A stretch of 38,087 nt of DNA from Flavobacteriales bacterium (GCA_027066995.1 JAMOMQ010000099.1:1-38087); one strand, 5' to 3'. Numbered from the stretch's first letter, positions 16,420 to 25,232 are shown. Made by a program: numbers and translations. Notes: generated by a model not told the origin, from the letters alone.

Positions 16420-17463
16420 ATGTACGATTATATCCTTGTTGGCTTTGGGGTAGCCGGTTTTTCTTTTATGCAACAACTGGAAGAAAACCGTCAAAATTTC
16501 ATTGTTTTTGACAACCAATCCCAACAATCGACACGCATTGCAGGCGGCATGTTTAACCCTATTATTTTAAAACGTTTTACACCGGCTTGGCAAGCGGCCG
16601 AAATGTTGCCTTATGCCTTATTGCAATTTCAAAAAGCCGAACTGGCATATCAAAATAAATACATTCATTACATAGATATTTACCGTAAACTTACCTCTGT
16701 TGAAGAGCAAAATAATTGGGTTGTTGCTTCTGATAAACCGGTAATGCGCGACTTTATGCAGCCTATTAGTTTTGAAAAAATTGACGGCATTGCTGCACCT
16801 TTTGGTTTTGGTATTTTAAAAGGCACCGGTATTGTTAATGTTAACCGGCTTTTAGATGATGCTTTGTATGGGTTGCAACAAACCGGAAAATTGCGTAAGG
16901 AAAAATTTGATTATAGTCAACTTCAAATTACTTCGGATTTTGTGCAATATAAAGATATCAAAGCCCGCAAAATAGTCTTTGCCGAAGGCTACGGTTTGCA
17001 TCACAATCCGTTTTTTAACCATTTGCCGCTGATGGGCACCAAAGGTGAAATGCTTATGATAGAAACAGATGCCGAAATACCTTATATAGTCAAATCAAAT
17101 GTTTTTATAGCTCCTAATGTAGCTAAAAAAGGACAGTATTATGTAGGAGCAACCTATAATTGGGAAGATAAAACCAATACACCGACAGCTGAGGCTAGAA
17201 AACATTTAAAAGAAAAATTGGGACAATTGCTTCAAAAACCTTTTAAAATAGTTTTGCAAAAAGCCGGTATCAGGCCTACCGTTATTGACCGGCGTCCATT
17301 GGTGGGTGTGCATCCAAACTATAATAATTTGGGCGTATTAAACGGAATGGGCACCCGCGGGGTTATATTGGCGCCTACAACCGCAAAACAATTATTTAAA
17401 CATATGACATTTGGCATGCCTTTACCTAAAGAAATTGATATTAAACGCTTTGAAAAGAATTAG
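16420..17463 (+). CDS. FAD-dependent oxidoreductase of the DAO family
   Basis: A 347-residue flavoprotein. It opens with the Rossmann motif VGFGVAGFSFMQQL (G8, G10, G13) and an acidic end of strand 2 (IVFDNQ), and ends with GIRPTVIDRRPLVGVHP and GMGTRGVILAPTTAKQL, the C-terminal FAD-contact block of D-amino-acid-oxidase-like enzymes. RIAGGMFNPIILKRFTPAW near residue 40 is typical of a Bacteroidota subgroup annotated only as NAD(P)/FAD-dependent oxidoreductase. The substrate is unknown; MnmC-type tRNA modification or amine oxidation are both conceivable. No signal peptide, so it is cytoplasmic. It converges on the Nudix gene with a 36-nt gap. Confidence 0.8.
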   Translation: MYDYILVGFGVAGFSFMQQLEENRQNFIVFDNQSQQSTRIAGGMFNPIILKRFTPAWQAAEMLPYALLQFQKAELAYQNKYIHYIDIYRKLTSVEEQNNWVVASDKPVMRDFMQPISFEKIDGIAAPFGFGILKGTGIVNVNRLLDDALYGLQQTGKLRKEKFDYSQLQITSDFVQYKDIKARKIVFAEGYGLHHNPFFNHLPLMGTKGEMLMIETDAEIPYIVKSNVFIAPNVAKKGQYYVGATYNWEDKTNTPTAEARKHLKEKLGQLLQKPFKIVLQKAGIRPTVIDRRPLVGVHPNYNNLGVLNGMGTRGVILAPTTAKQLFKHMTFGMPLPKEIDIKRFEKN

Positions 17464-17499
17464 AAAATAAAATTTATAGCTTTAGAAGTGGTTGTGAAG

Positions 17500-18105
17500 T
17501 TATCTTTTCAATTGATTTAGATCGGAAAATAACAATTTGATATTTTCATAGGAGTTATGCAAGGGTAAATCATCGTTTTTGATATCAAGCCATTCCACCC
17601 GTTCAATGCCTTCTTCTGTCTGTGGTATTAATGGACTTTTCTCTTGTTCACTCATTTTATACCAATGCGTTATTTTTAAGCGTTTCTTTTTATTTTCGGT
17701 AAACAAATGATAAGTGTCTAATAAAAAATGTTCAATTTTAATATTTTGAATGCCACATTCTTCTTTAACCTCTCTAATGGCAGTTTCATCGGGGGATTCT
17801 CCTTTTTCCATTTTACCTTTGGGTAAGTCCCATTTACCGTTACGATAAATAAACAGATATTTTTTTTCATCATTTTCTACTATTCCACCGGCAGCTTCAA
17901 TCACATCAAAATGGGTTTGAAATTGCTGCCAAGCCTCTTCTATTTTAGGATGATATAAAAAAACTTCAGGTAAGATATTGGTCTGTAATTTATTGATAAT
18001 GTCATCTAAATCAATAGATGAAAAGGCGTAAACATTAGTTTTGCTTTCATTAAGGTTGTCCGTTATGGTAATAGCTTTATCAAAGATGTAAACTTTATAG
18101 GACAT
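17500..18105 (-). CDS. Nudix hydrolase with N-terminal extension
   Basis: A 201-residue protein whose Nudix box is perfect: G97 to I119, GKMEKGESPDETAIREVKEE followed by CGI, fitting Gx5Ex7REUxEExGU. FIYRNGKWDLPKG before it is common in Nudix enzymes acting on nucleotide diphosphates. The first 65 residues (MSYKVYIFDKAITITDN onward) form a separate alpha/beta segment, which I do not recognise beyond its frequent presence in Bacteroidota Nudix proteins. The substrate is unknown. It follows rpe on the same strand after a 141-bp gap, but has its own -7 box inside a perfect 13-bp palindrome. Confidence 0.88.
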   Translation of the reverse strand: MSYKVYIFDKAITITDNLNESKTNVYAFSSIDLDDIINKLQTNILPEVFLYHPKIEEAWQQFQTHFDVIEAAGGIVENDEKKYLFIYRNGKWDLPKGKMEKGESPDETAIREVKEECGIQNIKIEHFLLDTYHLFTENKKKRLKITHWYKMSEQEKSPLIPQTEEGIERVEWLDIKNDDLPLHNSYENIKLLFSDLNQLKR

Positions 18106-18107
18106 AA

Positions 18108-18143
18108 CTCTTAATTTATTCTACAAATTTAATAAATTAAGAG
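18108..18143 (-). promoter_or_regulatory. Perfect 13-bp palindrome enclosing a -7 box before the Nudix gene
   Basis: The arms CTCTTAATTTATT (18108-18120) and AATAAATTAAGAG (18131-18143) are exact reverse complements around a 10-nt spacer. The spacer and first arm base contain, on the minus strand, TAAATTTG (18124-18131), an exact -7 box. The palindrome ends 2 nt before the ATG. No T-run follows in the gene's direction, so an operator is likelier than a terminator; a 5' hairpin is the alternative. Confidence 0.6.
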
Positions 18144-18246
18144 CAATAATAAAACCTATTTATGTTAAAACTTGAATCGTTTTAATTACTCATCTGATTG
18201 TCAAATAGTTGAGTTTTAACAATTTGCAATTGTTTTTAAAAGATGC

Positions 18247-18915
18247 TTATTGCTCAAAATATTTTAAATTTCTAATAGCTTTAAGTGGATTATCATGATT
18301 AAATATATAGCTGGCTGCTACTAAAATGTCGGCGCCTGCCGCAAACAATTTTGGAGCATTTTGATCGTTGACACCCCCATCTACTTCAATCATGGCTTTG
18401 GAACCGGAAGCTTCTATTAGGTTTTTGGCTTCATATATTTTGTCATAGGTATGTTCAATAAATTTTTGTCCGCTGTATCCCGGATTGACCGACATGATTA
18501 ATACTAAATCCAAATCGGCAATAATATCTTTTAATAAATTTACAGGCGTATGCGGATTAAGAGCGACACCGGCTTTCATACCGATTTTTTTTATCAAATC
18601 AATAGTGCGGTTCAAATGCACCTGGGTTTCATAATGCACTGTCAGGACATCTACTCCAATAACTTTAAAATTGTGAATATAGCGTTCAGGTTGCTCAATC
18701 ATCAAATGGGCATCAAAAACTTTATTGGTCAATTTGCGCAAGCTTTTAATCACAGGCATGCCAAAACTGATATTGGGGACAAAATTACCATCCATCACAT
18801 CCAAATGAATCCATTCGGCTTCACTTTGATTGAGCATTTTAAAAGTTTTTTCCATATCTGCAAAATCAGCAGATAAAATTGACGGCGCAATAATCGGTGT
18901 GTTCATAACAGTCAT
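18247..18915 (-). CDS. rpe: Ribulose-phosphate 3-epimerase
   Basis: Interconverts ribulose-5-phosphate and xylulose-5-phosphate in the pentose phosphate pathway. The 222-residue TIM barrel shows APSILSADFADM, the metal-site block HLDVMDGNFVPNISFG, HLMIEQPERYI, MSVNPGYSGQKF and IEVDGGVN. Two in-frame ATGs exist, at 18915 and 18906; either gives a normal protein and I keep the longer. TATTTTCG at 18930-18937 (minus strand) is one base off the -7 consensus. The 141 bp downstream hold a 9-bp inverted repeat GTTAAAACT/AGTTTTAAC and the Nudix promoter palindrome. Confidence 0.96.
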   Translation of the reverse strand: MTVMNTPIIAPSILSADFADMEKTFKMLNQSEAEWIHLDVMDGNFVPNISFGMPVIKSLRKLTNKVFDAHLMIEQPERYIHNFKVIGVDVLTVHYETQVHLNRTIDLIKKIGMKAGVALNPHTPVNLLKDIIADLDLVLIMSVNPGYSGQKFIEHTYDKIYEAKNLIEASGSKAMIEVDGGVNDQNAPKLFAAGADILVAASYIFNHDNPLKAIRNLKYFEQ

Positions 18916-18971
18916 TTGTTTTGTTATTGCGAAAATAATAATTAAAAAATAGTTTGGGTATAATTTTTGCT

Positions 18972-18979
18972 TATTTTTG
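18972..18979 (+). promoter_or_regulatory. -7 box for the glmU-glmS unit (TATTTTTG)
   Basis: TATTTTTG matches the consensus exactly; TTTG at 18953-18956 lies 15 nt upstream, slightly short for a -33 box. The predicted leader is about 57 nt, with no recognisable riboswitch. Confidence 0.45.
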
Positions 18980-19042
18980 TAATATCATTGCATTTGTAGA
19001 TAAAAAATACATTAACCGTAAAAAATATCCTGTTTTCTATCG

Positions 19043-20218
19043 ATGAATTTTATATTGTTTGATTCTCTGACTATTAGAGAAAATTTATTGCCTTTAACTT
19101 ATTTTAGACCTGTTTCTCAAATCCGTTGCGGTATTTTTACCTTAAAAGAAAAGTGGGAAACATCTTTGAATACTCATTTTACCGAATTAACCGAAACCTA
19201 TTTGCAAAAAAAGTTTCCTGTTGTTTATCAGGAAGATAACGTATATATTAACGCTGCTGTTTTTCCTGATGATGATTTAATCAATGCCATCAATTCTTTA
19301 AAACCAAACGAACAACTGCTCTCGGGAAGTCATGTTGTTGCCTTAAGAACAGGGCGCTTATCTTGGAAAGAACTTCAGAATTTTGAGGGGCGGCGTATAG
19401 AATATGTCAAACCGGTAGAAATGCTCCGGCATACTTATGATATTTTTAGTAAAAACGGATGGCAAATTAAAAAAGACTTTGTGTTGGCTACCCGGAATAA
19501 GATATCGCAGCAAATGTCGGAAACCAATATTCATATAGGCTCTCATCCTGTTTTTGTAGCTAAAGGAGTAAGCGCCGAAGCCGTTGTTTTTAATACGGAA
19601 GACGGTCCTGTTTATTTGGGTGAAAATGTAAAAATACTAGAAGGCAGCCTTATTCGTGGCCCGTTTGCCGCTTTGGACGGGACAGTAATTAAAATGGGAG
19701 CTAAAATTTATGGAGGCACGACCTTGGGGCCTAACACTAAAGCCGGTGGCGAAATTAAAGATACGGTCTTTTTCGGCAATGCCAATAAAGGACATGACGG
19801 ATATTTGGGAGATTCGGTAATTGGCGAATGGTGCAATTTGGGAGCCGGCACTAACAACTCCAATTTAAAAAATAATTATTCTAAGGTTAAACTTTGGCAA
19901 TATCCTCAAAGGGATTATGTAAACACCGGATTGCAATTTTGCGGTTTGATTATGGGAGACCATTCCAAGTCCGGTATAGCTACCATGTTTAATACAGGAA
20001 CAGTGGTTGGTGTCAGTAGCAATGTTTTCGGTGCGGGTTATCAACCCAAATTTTTTCCGTCCTTTAAATGGGGCGGACAATCTTATACGGATTATCGTTT
20101 TGATAAAGCCATAGAAGTAGCAGAGGTAATGATGCAACGGCGGCACAAAAAATTTGATGCCATAGAAAAAGAAATTTTTAATAAAGTGTATAAATTGGTT
20201 AAAGAAAAAGAAATTTAA
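19043..20218 (+). CDS. glmU: Alternative GlmU: UDP-GlcNAc diphosphorylase / GlcN-1-P acetyltransferase
   Basis: This 391-residue protein fits the alternative GlmU family of Bacteroidota (modelled as TIGR03991), which replaces the standard GlmU. The N-terminal half starts NFILFDSLTIRENLLPLTYF and continues RPVSQIRCGIFTLKEKWE, a divergent nucleotidyltransferase without the usual GxGTRM loop. The C-terminal half (about 190-330) is a left-handed beta-helix with hexapeptide turns: VKILEGSLIRGPFA, GTVIKMGAKIYGGTTLGPNT, VIGEWCNLGAGTNNSNLKNN. Predicted role: acetylate glucosamine-1-phosphate and make UDP-GlcNAc in the cytoplasm. The next gene, 31 nt downstream, is glmS, the first enzyme of the same pathway. 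Bifunctionality is inferred from the family. Confidence 0.85.
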   Translation: MNFILFDSLTIRENLLPLTYFRPVSQIRCGIFTLKEKWETSLNTHFTELTETYLQKKFPVVYQEDNVYINAAVFPDDDLINAINSLKPNEQLLSGSHVVALRTGRLSWKELQNFEGRRIEYVKPVEMLRHTYDIFSKNGWQIKKDFVLATRNKISQQMSETNIHIGSHPVFVAKGVSAEAVVFNTEDGPVYLGENVKILEGSLIRGPFAALDGTVIKMGAKIYGGTTLGPNTKAGGEIKDTVFFGNANKGHDGYLGDSVIGEWCNLGAGTNNSNLKNNYSKVKLWQYPQRDYVNTGLQFCGLIMGDHSKSGIATMFNTGTVVGVSSNVFGAGYQPKFFPSFKWGGQSYTDYRFDKAIEVAEVMMQRRHKKFDAIEKEIFNKVYKLVKEKEI

Positions 20219-20249
20219 ATAAGTTTTAAGTTTTTATAAAAAAATAAAT

Positions 20250-22094
20250 ATGTGTGGAATTGTAGGATATATAGGGCATCGCAATGCTTACCCAATTATT
20301 ATTAACGGATTAAAACGATTGGAATACCGTGGTTATGATAGTGCCGGATTGGCTTTGTTTAATCATGATTTAATTAGTAAGAAAACTAAAGGAAAAGTAG
20401 CCGATTTGGAACAATTGTTTGTAACCAAGGCTGAGACAGAAGGTCATATAGGATTAGGACATACCCGATGGGCAACACATGGAGAGCCCAATGATATCAA
20501 TGCACATCCGCATATTTCAAATTCGGGAAATTTGGTCATTGTTCACAATGGTATCATCGAAAATTATGATGCCATCAAACAAACTTTAATCCAAAGAGGA
20601 TATCAATTTGAAAGTGATACCGATACCGAAGTTCTGGTCAATTTGATTGAAGATGTCATGAGAAATGAAAAAGTAGGCTTGGGCAAGGCGGTGCAAATGG
20701 CTTTGAACGAAGTTGTTGGCGCTTATGCTATTGTGGTGTTTGACAAACAAAATCCTGATGAAATGGTGATGGCCCGTTTGGGAAGTCCTTTGGCTATTGG
20801 TATTGGTGAGGAAGAGTATTTTATTGCATCTGATGCTACGCCGTTTATTGAATTTACAAAAAATGCCATGTATTTGGAAGATGAACAAATGGCTATCATT
20901 AAAAGAGGAGCGGAACCGGATATCAGAAATATTAAGGACGACAGTAAAATATTACCTTATATTCAAGAGTTGCAATTGAGTTTAGACCAAATAGAAAAAG
21001 GCGGTTACGAACATTTTATGCTTAAAGAAATTTATGAACAGCCCAATGTTTTGAGAGATACCATGCGTGGTCGTGTTTTGCCCGAAAAAAACTTGATAAA
21101 ATTATCCGGTATTGACAATTATCTCAACAAATTTTTAAATGCCGACCGGATTATTATGATAGGCGCAGGCACATCATGGCATGCCGGCTTGGTAGGCGAA
21201 TATTTGTTTGAAGAACTGGCCCGTATTCCAGTTGAAGTGGAATATAGCTCCGAATTCCGGTATCGTAACCCCATTATTAAGGATAATGATATTGTAATGC
21301 CTGTATCACAATCCGGTGAAACAGCCGATACTTTGGCAGCCATTAAATTGGCTAAAGAAAAAAATGCTTTTATTTATGCTATTTGCAATGTGGTTGGTTC
21401 GTCTATTCCGCGAGAATCGGATTCAGGAACTTATACCCACGCCGGTCCCGAAATAGGTGTCGCTTCTACCAAAGCTTTTACGACACAAGTTATGGTTATG
21501 GCCATGATGGCTTTAAAATTAGCTAAAGAAAAAGGGACTATTTCTATGAGTGAATATAATCTGTATTTGTCTGAACTGGCGCAAATACCCGAAAAAATAG
21601 AAAAAACATTAAAAACCGATTTGTATATCCAACAGATAGCTCATTTTTACAAAGATGCTACCAATGCTTTATATTTGGGACGCGGCTTTAATTTTCCCGT
21701 AGCTCTGGAAGGCGCTTTAAAGTTAAAAGAAATTTCATATATACATGCCGAAGGCTATCCTGCTGCCGAAATGAAACACGGCCCTATTGCTTTGATAGAT
21801 GAAAATATGCCGGTATTTGTTATTGCCACCAAAAAGGGACAATATGAAAAAATTGTCAGCAATATTCAGGAAATCAAGTCACGAAAAGGTAAAATTATTG
21901 CTATTGTTACCGAAGGTGATACACAAGTCAAAAATTTGGCCGATCACGTCATAGAAATACCGGAGACGTTAGAAGCTTTTACCCCTTTATTAGCTACCAT
22001 ACCATTACAACTTTTGTCTTATTACATAGCCGTTTATCGCGGTTGCAACGTTGATCAACCACGTAACTTAGCCAAATCTGTCACCGTAGAATAA
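20250..22094 (+). CDS. glmS: Glutamine-fructose-6-phosphate aminotransferase
   Basis: Makes glucosamine-6-phosphate from fructose-6-phosphate and glutamine, the entry step to UDP-GlcNAc. The 614-residue protein starts MCGIVGYIG, leaving Cys2 as the N-terminal nucleophile of the glutaminase domain, with RLEYRGYDSAGLAL and HTRWATHGEPN following. Two SIS domains hold the sugar site (MIGAGTSWHAGLVGEY, VMPVSQSGETADTL, then LGRGFNFPVALEGALKLKE) and the chain ends in the standard QPRNLAKSVTVE. It lies 31 nt after glmU and is probably cotranscribed. I saw no glmS ribozyme, which is expected outside Firmicutes. Confidence 0.97.
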   Translation: MCGIVGYIGHRNAYPIIINGLKRLEYRGYDSAGLALFNHDLISKKTKGKVADLEQLFVTKAETEGHIGLGHTRWATHGEPNDINAHPHISNSGNLVIVHNGIIENYDAIKQTLIQRGYQFESDTDTEVLVNLIEDVMRNEKVGLGKAVQMALNEVVGAYAIVVFDKQNPDEMVMARLGSPLAIGIGEEEYFIASDATPFIEFTKNAMYLEDEQMAIIKRGAEPDIRNIKDDSKILPYIQELQLSLDQIEKGGYEHFMLKEIYEQPNVLRDTMRGRVLPEKNLIKLSGIDNYLNKFLNADRIIMIGAGTSWHAGLVGEYLFEELARIPVEVEYSSEFRYRNPIIKDNDIVMPVSQSGETADTLAAIKLAKEKNAFIYAICNVVGSSIPRESDSGTYTHAGPEIGVASTKAFTTQVMVMAMMALKLAKEKGTISMSEYNLYLSELAQIPEKIEKTLKTDLYIQQIAHFYKDATNALYLGRGFNFPVALEGALKLKEISYIHAEGYPAAEMKHGPIALIDENMPVFVIATKKGQYEKIVSNIQEIKSRKGKIIAIVTEGDTQVKNLADHVIEIPETLEAFTPLLATIPLQLLSYYIAVYRGCNVDQPRNLAKSVTVE

Positions 22095-22119
22095 TTTTTT
22101 TTGTTATACATTTGTAACT

Positions 22120-23268
22120 ATGCTGATCAAACCATTGATTTCCAAATATAAACGTCTGATTTTTATCGGAGCTACACTAATGGCTTTAGCAATGACTTTA
22201 TTGGAAACCAATCGTTTTTTACAGGAGTTTAAAAAAGAGGAACGCATCAAAATGGAACTTTTGGCATCAGCTTATAAAAAATTGTTAGAAGTCAAAGGTG
22301 ATAATCCCAATTTGCTAAACTTGGCATCAAGTATCTTGGAAAACAATCATACTATTCCGGTTATTATAGTGGATCAAGATAATAATGTTGTGCTTCACCG
22401 GAATTTGGAACGGACGGACAATGCTTATATTCAAAAAAAACTGGCTCAATTTAAAAAAACCGATAAACATTTTAAGCTTGATTTGGGTAATGGCGAATAC
22501 CAAACCTTATATTACGGCGATTCATCTTTGTTGAACAAACTAACTTATTATCCGGTAATATTGGTTGCTATTTTTTTATTGTTTGCCGCCATTATATATT
22601 TGTATTATCACACCGGTAAAATTTCTGATGAAAATCGTTTATGGTCAGGTTTGGCCAAAGAAACGGCACATCAAATAGGCACACCTTTGAGTTCTCTTAT
22701 GGGGTGGGTTGAAATACTTAAAGCTGAAAACAATCCGGATATTCCGGTAGAGGAAATTGAAAAAGACGTGCAACGTTTAAATGTGATTTCACAACGGTTT
22801 TCAAAAATAGGATCCACACCCAAATTAGAACACGGTAATATAATGGATATCACAAAAAAAACCATTAATTATATCAAAAACCGCACGTCCAAATTGGTTA
22901 AAATTCATATTAAAGGCAATGAAAAAGCCGAAGCCTTGATTAATGAGCAATTATATTCTTGGGTGATTGAAAATATGGTCAAAAATGCCATTGATGCCAT
23001 GGATGGCCAAGGACAAATTAATATTGAAATTTCGGAAACCGCTCAAAATGTTTTGGTAGATATTTCCGATACGGGCAAAGGCATTCCGGCTTCTAAGTTT
23101 CAACAGATTTTTCATCCGGGCTATACTACCAAAAAACGTGGTTGGGGACTGGGATTGTCTTTGACCAAACGTATCATAGAACAATATCATAAAGGTAAAG
23201 TCTTTGTCAAAAAATCGGTTTTGGGTCAAGGCACTACTTTTAGAATTGTTTTGACAAAAACCGAATAA
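22120..23268 (+). CDS. Membrane sensor histidine kinase (orphan)
   Basis: A 382-residue kinase with two membrane helices (about 12-29 and 143-163) around a periplasmic sensor of about 110 residues that has no recognisable ligand motif. The phosphorylated histidine is H184 in LAKETAHQIGTPLSSLMGW, a variant H-box common in Bacteroidota. The ATPase domain shows NMVKNAIDAMDG, DTGKGIP and GWGLGLSLTKRI. No response regulator is adjacent. It follows glmS after 25 nt; TACATTTG at 22107-22114 matches a -7 box but lies so close to the ATG that the mRNA would be almost leaderless. The MuiA-like gene comes 34 nt later. Confidence 0.9.
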   Translation: MLIKPLISKYKRLIFIGATLMALAMTLLETNRFLQEFKKEERIKMELLASAYKKLLEVKGDNPNLLNLASSILENNHTIPVIIVDQDNNVVLHRNLERTDNAYIQKKLAQFKKTDKHFKLDLGNGEYQTLYYGDSSLLNKLTYYPVILVAIFLLFAAIIYLYYHTGKISDENRLWSGLAKETAHQIGTPLSSLMGWVEILKAENNPDIPVEEIEKDVQRLNVISQRFSKIGSTPKLEHGNIMDITKKTINYIKNRTSKLVKIHIKGNEKAEALINEQLYSWVIENMVKNAIDAMDGQGQINIEISETAQNVLVDISDTGKGIPASKFQQIFHPGYTTKKRGWGLGLSLTKRIIEQYHKGKVFVKKSVLGQGTTFRIVLTKTE

Positions 23269-23302
23269 AAAATAAAATTCCTCTATATCAAAAATAATTA
23301 TT

Positions 23303-25201
23303 ATGAAACAACTTATCATTTTAATAATCAGCTTGGTAACAGTATCCGGTTTAACCGCCCAAGATGTTACAATTCAAAAACTGGATTCAAAAATTAATAA
23401 TGTCAGTGTTTTTTTAAATAAAGCCCAAATTACACGCACCAAAAAGGTGGTGATTCCCAAAGGTGAATCCGAAATCAGATTTGTCAATTTATCTCCTTTT
23501 ATCAATCCTAAATCCATACAAGTAACAGCTCCGGGACAACTGATGATTTTGTCTGTAGATCATGAATTGAATTATAAAAATAAAGCTAAAAAGCCACCTA
23601 AGTTAAAGGCCTTGGAAACCCAATATCAAAAATTGACAGATGATATCAAGTTAGCCCAAACTCATTTAGATATTACCCGTGAACAGATAGATTTTTTACA
23701 AAAAAATAAAGCCATAGGAGGTAAAAATCAGCCTTTGAGCGTTGCTGCAGTCAAGTCGATGGGCGACTACTACGCCAAACAACTGGCAGCTTTAAAATTG
23801 AAAACTTTAAAACAGGAAAAAGCTTTGGAAGGTTTGCAAAAAAAACAAAAAAGCCTGCGCAAAGAATTACAAAAATATGCCGATTTAAAAGTGTTTCCTA
23901 GCGGTGAAATAGTCATCAAACTTTCCTGTCCGCAGAGTTTTACTACATCTTTTACATTAAAATACAATGTTGATAATGCCACTTGGTTTCCGTCTTATAC
24001 TATCCGTATGAATGATATTAACAAGCCGTTGGCAGTAACTTACAAAGCTAATGTCAGTCAAAATACTCAGGTAGATTGGGATAAGGTTCATTTGACATTT
24101 TCGTCTGCTAATCCGAGTCTGTCCAACGATGTGCCTAAGTTAATTCCCTATCGTTTAGGTTTTGGAACCATGCCGCCTGTATACGGCACAAAAGTTAAAG
24201 AAGTGACCGGTTATGTATATGATGCCAGTGATAATTCACCTTTGCCCGGTGTAAACATCGTTGTAAAAGGCACCAGTATTGGCACATCAACAGATTTTGA
24301 CGGTAAGTATCATTTGGTTTTGCCTAATCTGGAATCACCGGTTATAGTATTCTCTTATCTCGGTTATAAGCAGCAAGAAAGAATAGCCAATCAATCGCCT
24401 ATAAATGTCTGGTTAACTCCGGACGAAGCAATATTGCAATCGGTCGTTGTTACTGCCCTTGGGGGTTCAAAACATAGACGACACTTGAGTGGTAAAATTA
24501 GAGGTGAGAAAATTGAAAGTGCGCCCGATAGATTGCCTCAATCTAATAAACCGAATAAAAATATAGCCATACCGGTAGAACGTATAAATCATCAAACTAG
24601 TCTTAGTTTTAAAATAAACAGGCCTTATACCATAAAGTCAGAACATAAAGTAAAGGTGATTCCTATCAAAAATTTTGATATGCCGGCCGATTATGAATAT
24701 GTCAGTGTTCCTAAAGTTAATCCCAATGCCATTTTGATTGCTTATGTCAAGGACTGGGATAAATATGATTTGTTATCCGGTGAAAGCAATGTGTTTATTG
24801 AAGGTACATCGGTAGGCAAAACCTTATTGGACACGCAAACCGCCAACGATACTTTACAAATTTCATTGGGCGTGGATAATGGTATTCAGATCACGCGCAA
24901 ATTGGAAAACAAGTTTACCGGACGGAAATTTATCGGCTCAAAAAGAACGGAAATGCGACATTGGAAAATAACGGTTAAAAACAATAAAAACCAGCCGGTC
25001 AATATTAAAGTTCACGATCAAGTGCCGGTGTCGGTGCGTAATGATGTAACGGTTGAAGTAATAGAAAAGTCGGGAGGTAAAATCAATTCCGAAACCGGCG
25101 AAGTAATATGGCGTTTACAGTTACAGCCCGGCGAAAAAAAGATTTTAAATCTGAAATACGCAGTTAAATTGCCTAAATACGATCAGTTGATAATAGAGTA
25201 A
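23303..25201 (+). CDS. MuiA-like DUF4140/DUF4139 protein with inserted carboxypeptidase-regulatory domain
   Basis: A 632-residue exported protein: signal peptide MKQLIILIISLVTVSGLTA cut before QDVTIQ. The N-terminal part (about 30-130) is DUF4140-like (VSVFLNKAQITRTKKV), followed by a coiled coil (about 105-195) and a beta-rich DUF4139 region (about 205-632) as in mucoidy-inhibitor MuiA proteins. Inside DUF4139, at about 300-375, sits a carboxypeptidase-regulatory-like domain (TGYVYDASDNSPLPGVNI and FDGKYHLVLP) followed by SVVVTALGG, which resembles the start of SusC-type receptors. No plug or barrel follows. The function of MuiA proteins is poorly known; an envelope role is likely. It probably shares a transcript with the sensor kinase. 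Confidence 0.82.
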   Translation: MKQLIILIISLVTVSGLTAQDVTIQKLDSKINNVSVFLNKAQITRTKKVVIPKGESEIRFVNLSPFINPKSIQVTAPGQLMILSVDHELNYKNKAKKPPKLKALETQYQKLTDDIKLAQTHLDITREQIDFLQKNKAIGGKNQPLSVAAVKSMGDYYAKQLAALKLKTLKQEKALEGLQKKQKSLRKELQKYADLKVFPSGEIVIKLSCPQSFTTSFTLKYNVDNATWFPSYTIRMNDINKPLAVTYKANVSQNTQVDWDKVHLTFSSANPSLSNDVPKLIPYRLGFGTMPPVYGTKVKEVTGYVYDASDNSPLPGVNIVVKGTSIGTSTDFDGKYHLVLPNLESPVIVFSYLGYKQQERIANQSPINVWLTPDEAILQSVVVTALGGSKHRRHLSGKIRGEKIESAPDRLPQSNKPNKNIAIPVERINHQTSLSFKINRPYTIKSEHKVKVIPIKNFDMPADYEYVSVPKVNPNAILIAYVKDWDKYDLLSGESNVFIEGTSVGKTLLDTQTANDTLQISLGVDNGIQITRKLENKFTGRKFIGSKRTEMRHWKITVKNNKNQPVNIKVHDQVPVSVRNDVTVEVIEKSGGKINSETGEVIWRLQLQPGEKKILNLKYAVKLPKYDQLIIE

Positions 25202-25214
25202 AACTGTATTTTTG
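25187..25214 (+). promoter_or_regulatory. lpxB promoter
   Basis: TTG (25187-25189) and TATTTTTG (25207-25214) are 17 nt apart; the -7 box is an exact consensus match 18 nt before the lpxB ATG. The element overlaps the stop codon of the MuiA-like gene. Confidence 0.5.
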
Positions 25215-25232
25215 TAAATATTTAATCCACTT

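Noticed and set aside
18221-18240. ACAATT-TGC-AATTGT followed by Ts after rpe
   Set aside because: The T-run is on the plus strand, where no gene ends; the six-pair stem is almost all A-T.
22951-23319. 122-aa minus-strand ORF over the sensor kinase
   Set aside because: Mirror of the conserved kinase ATPase domain; no independent coding signal.
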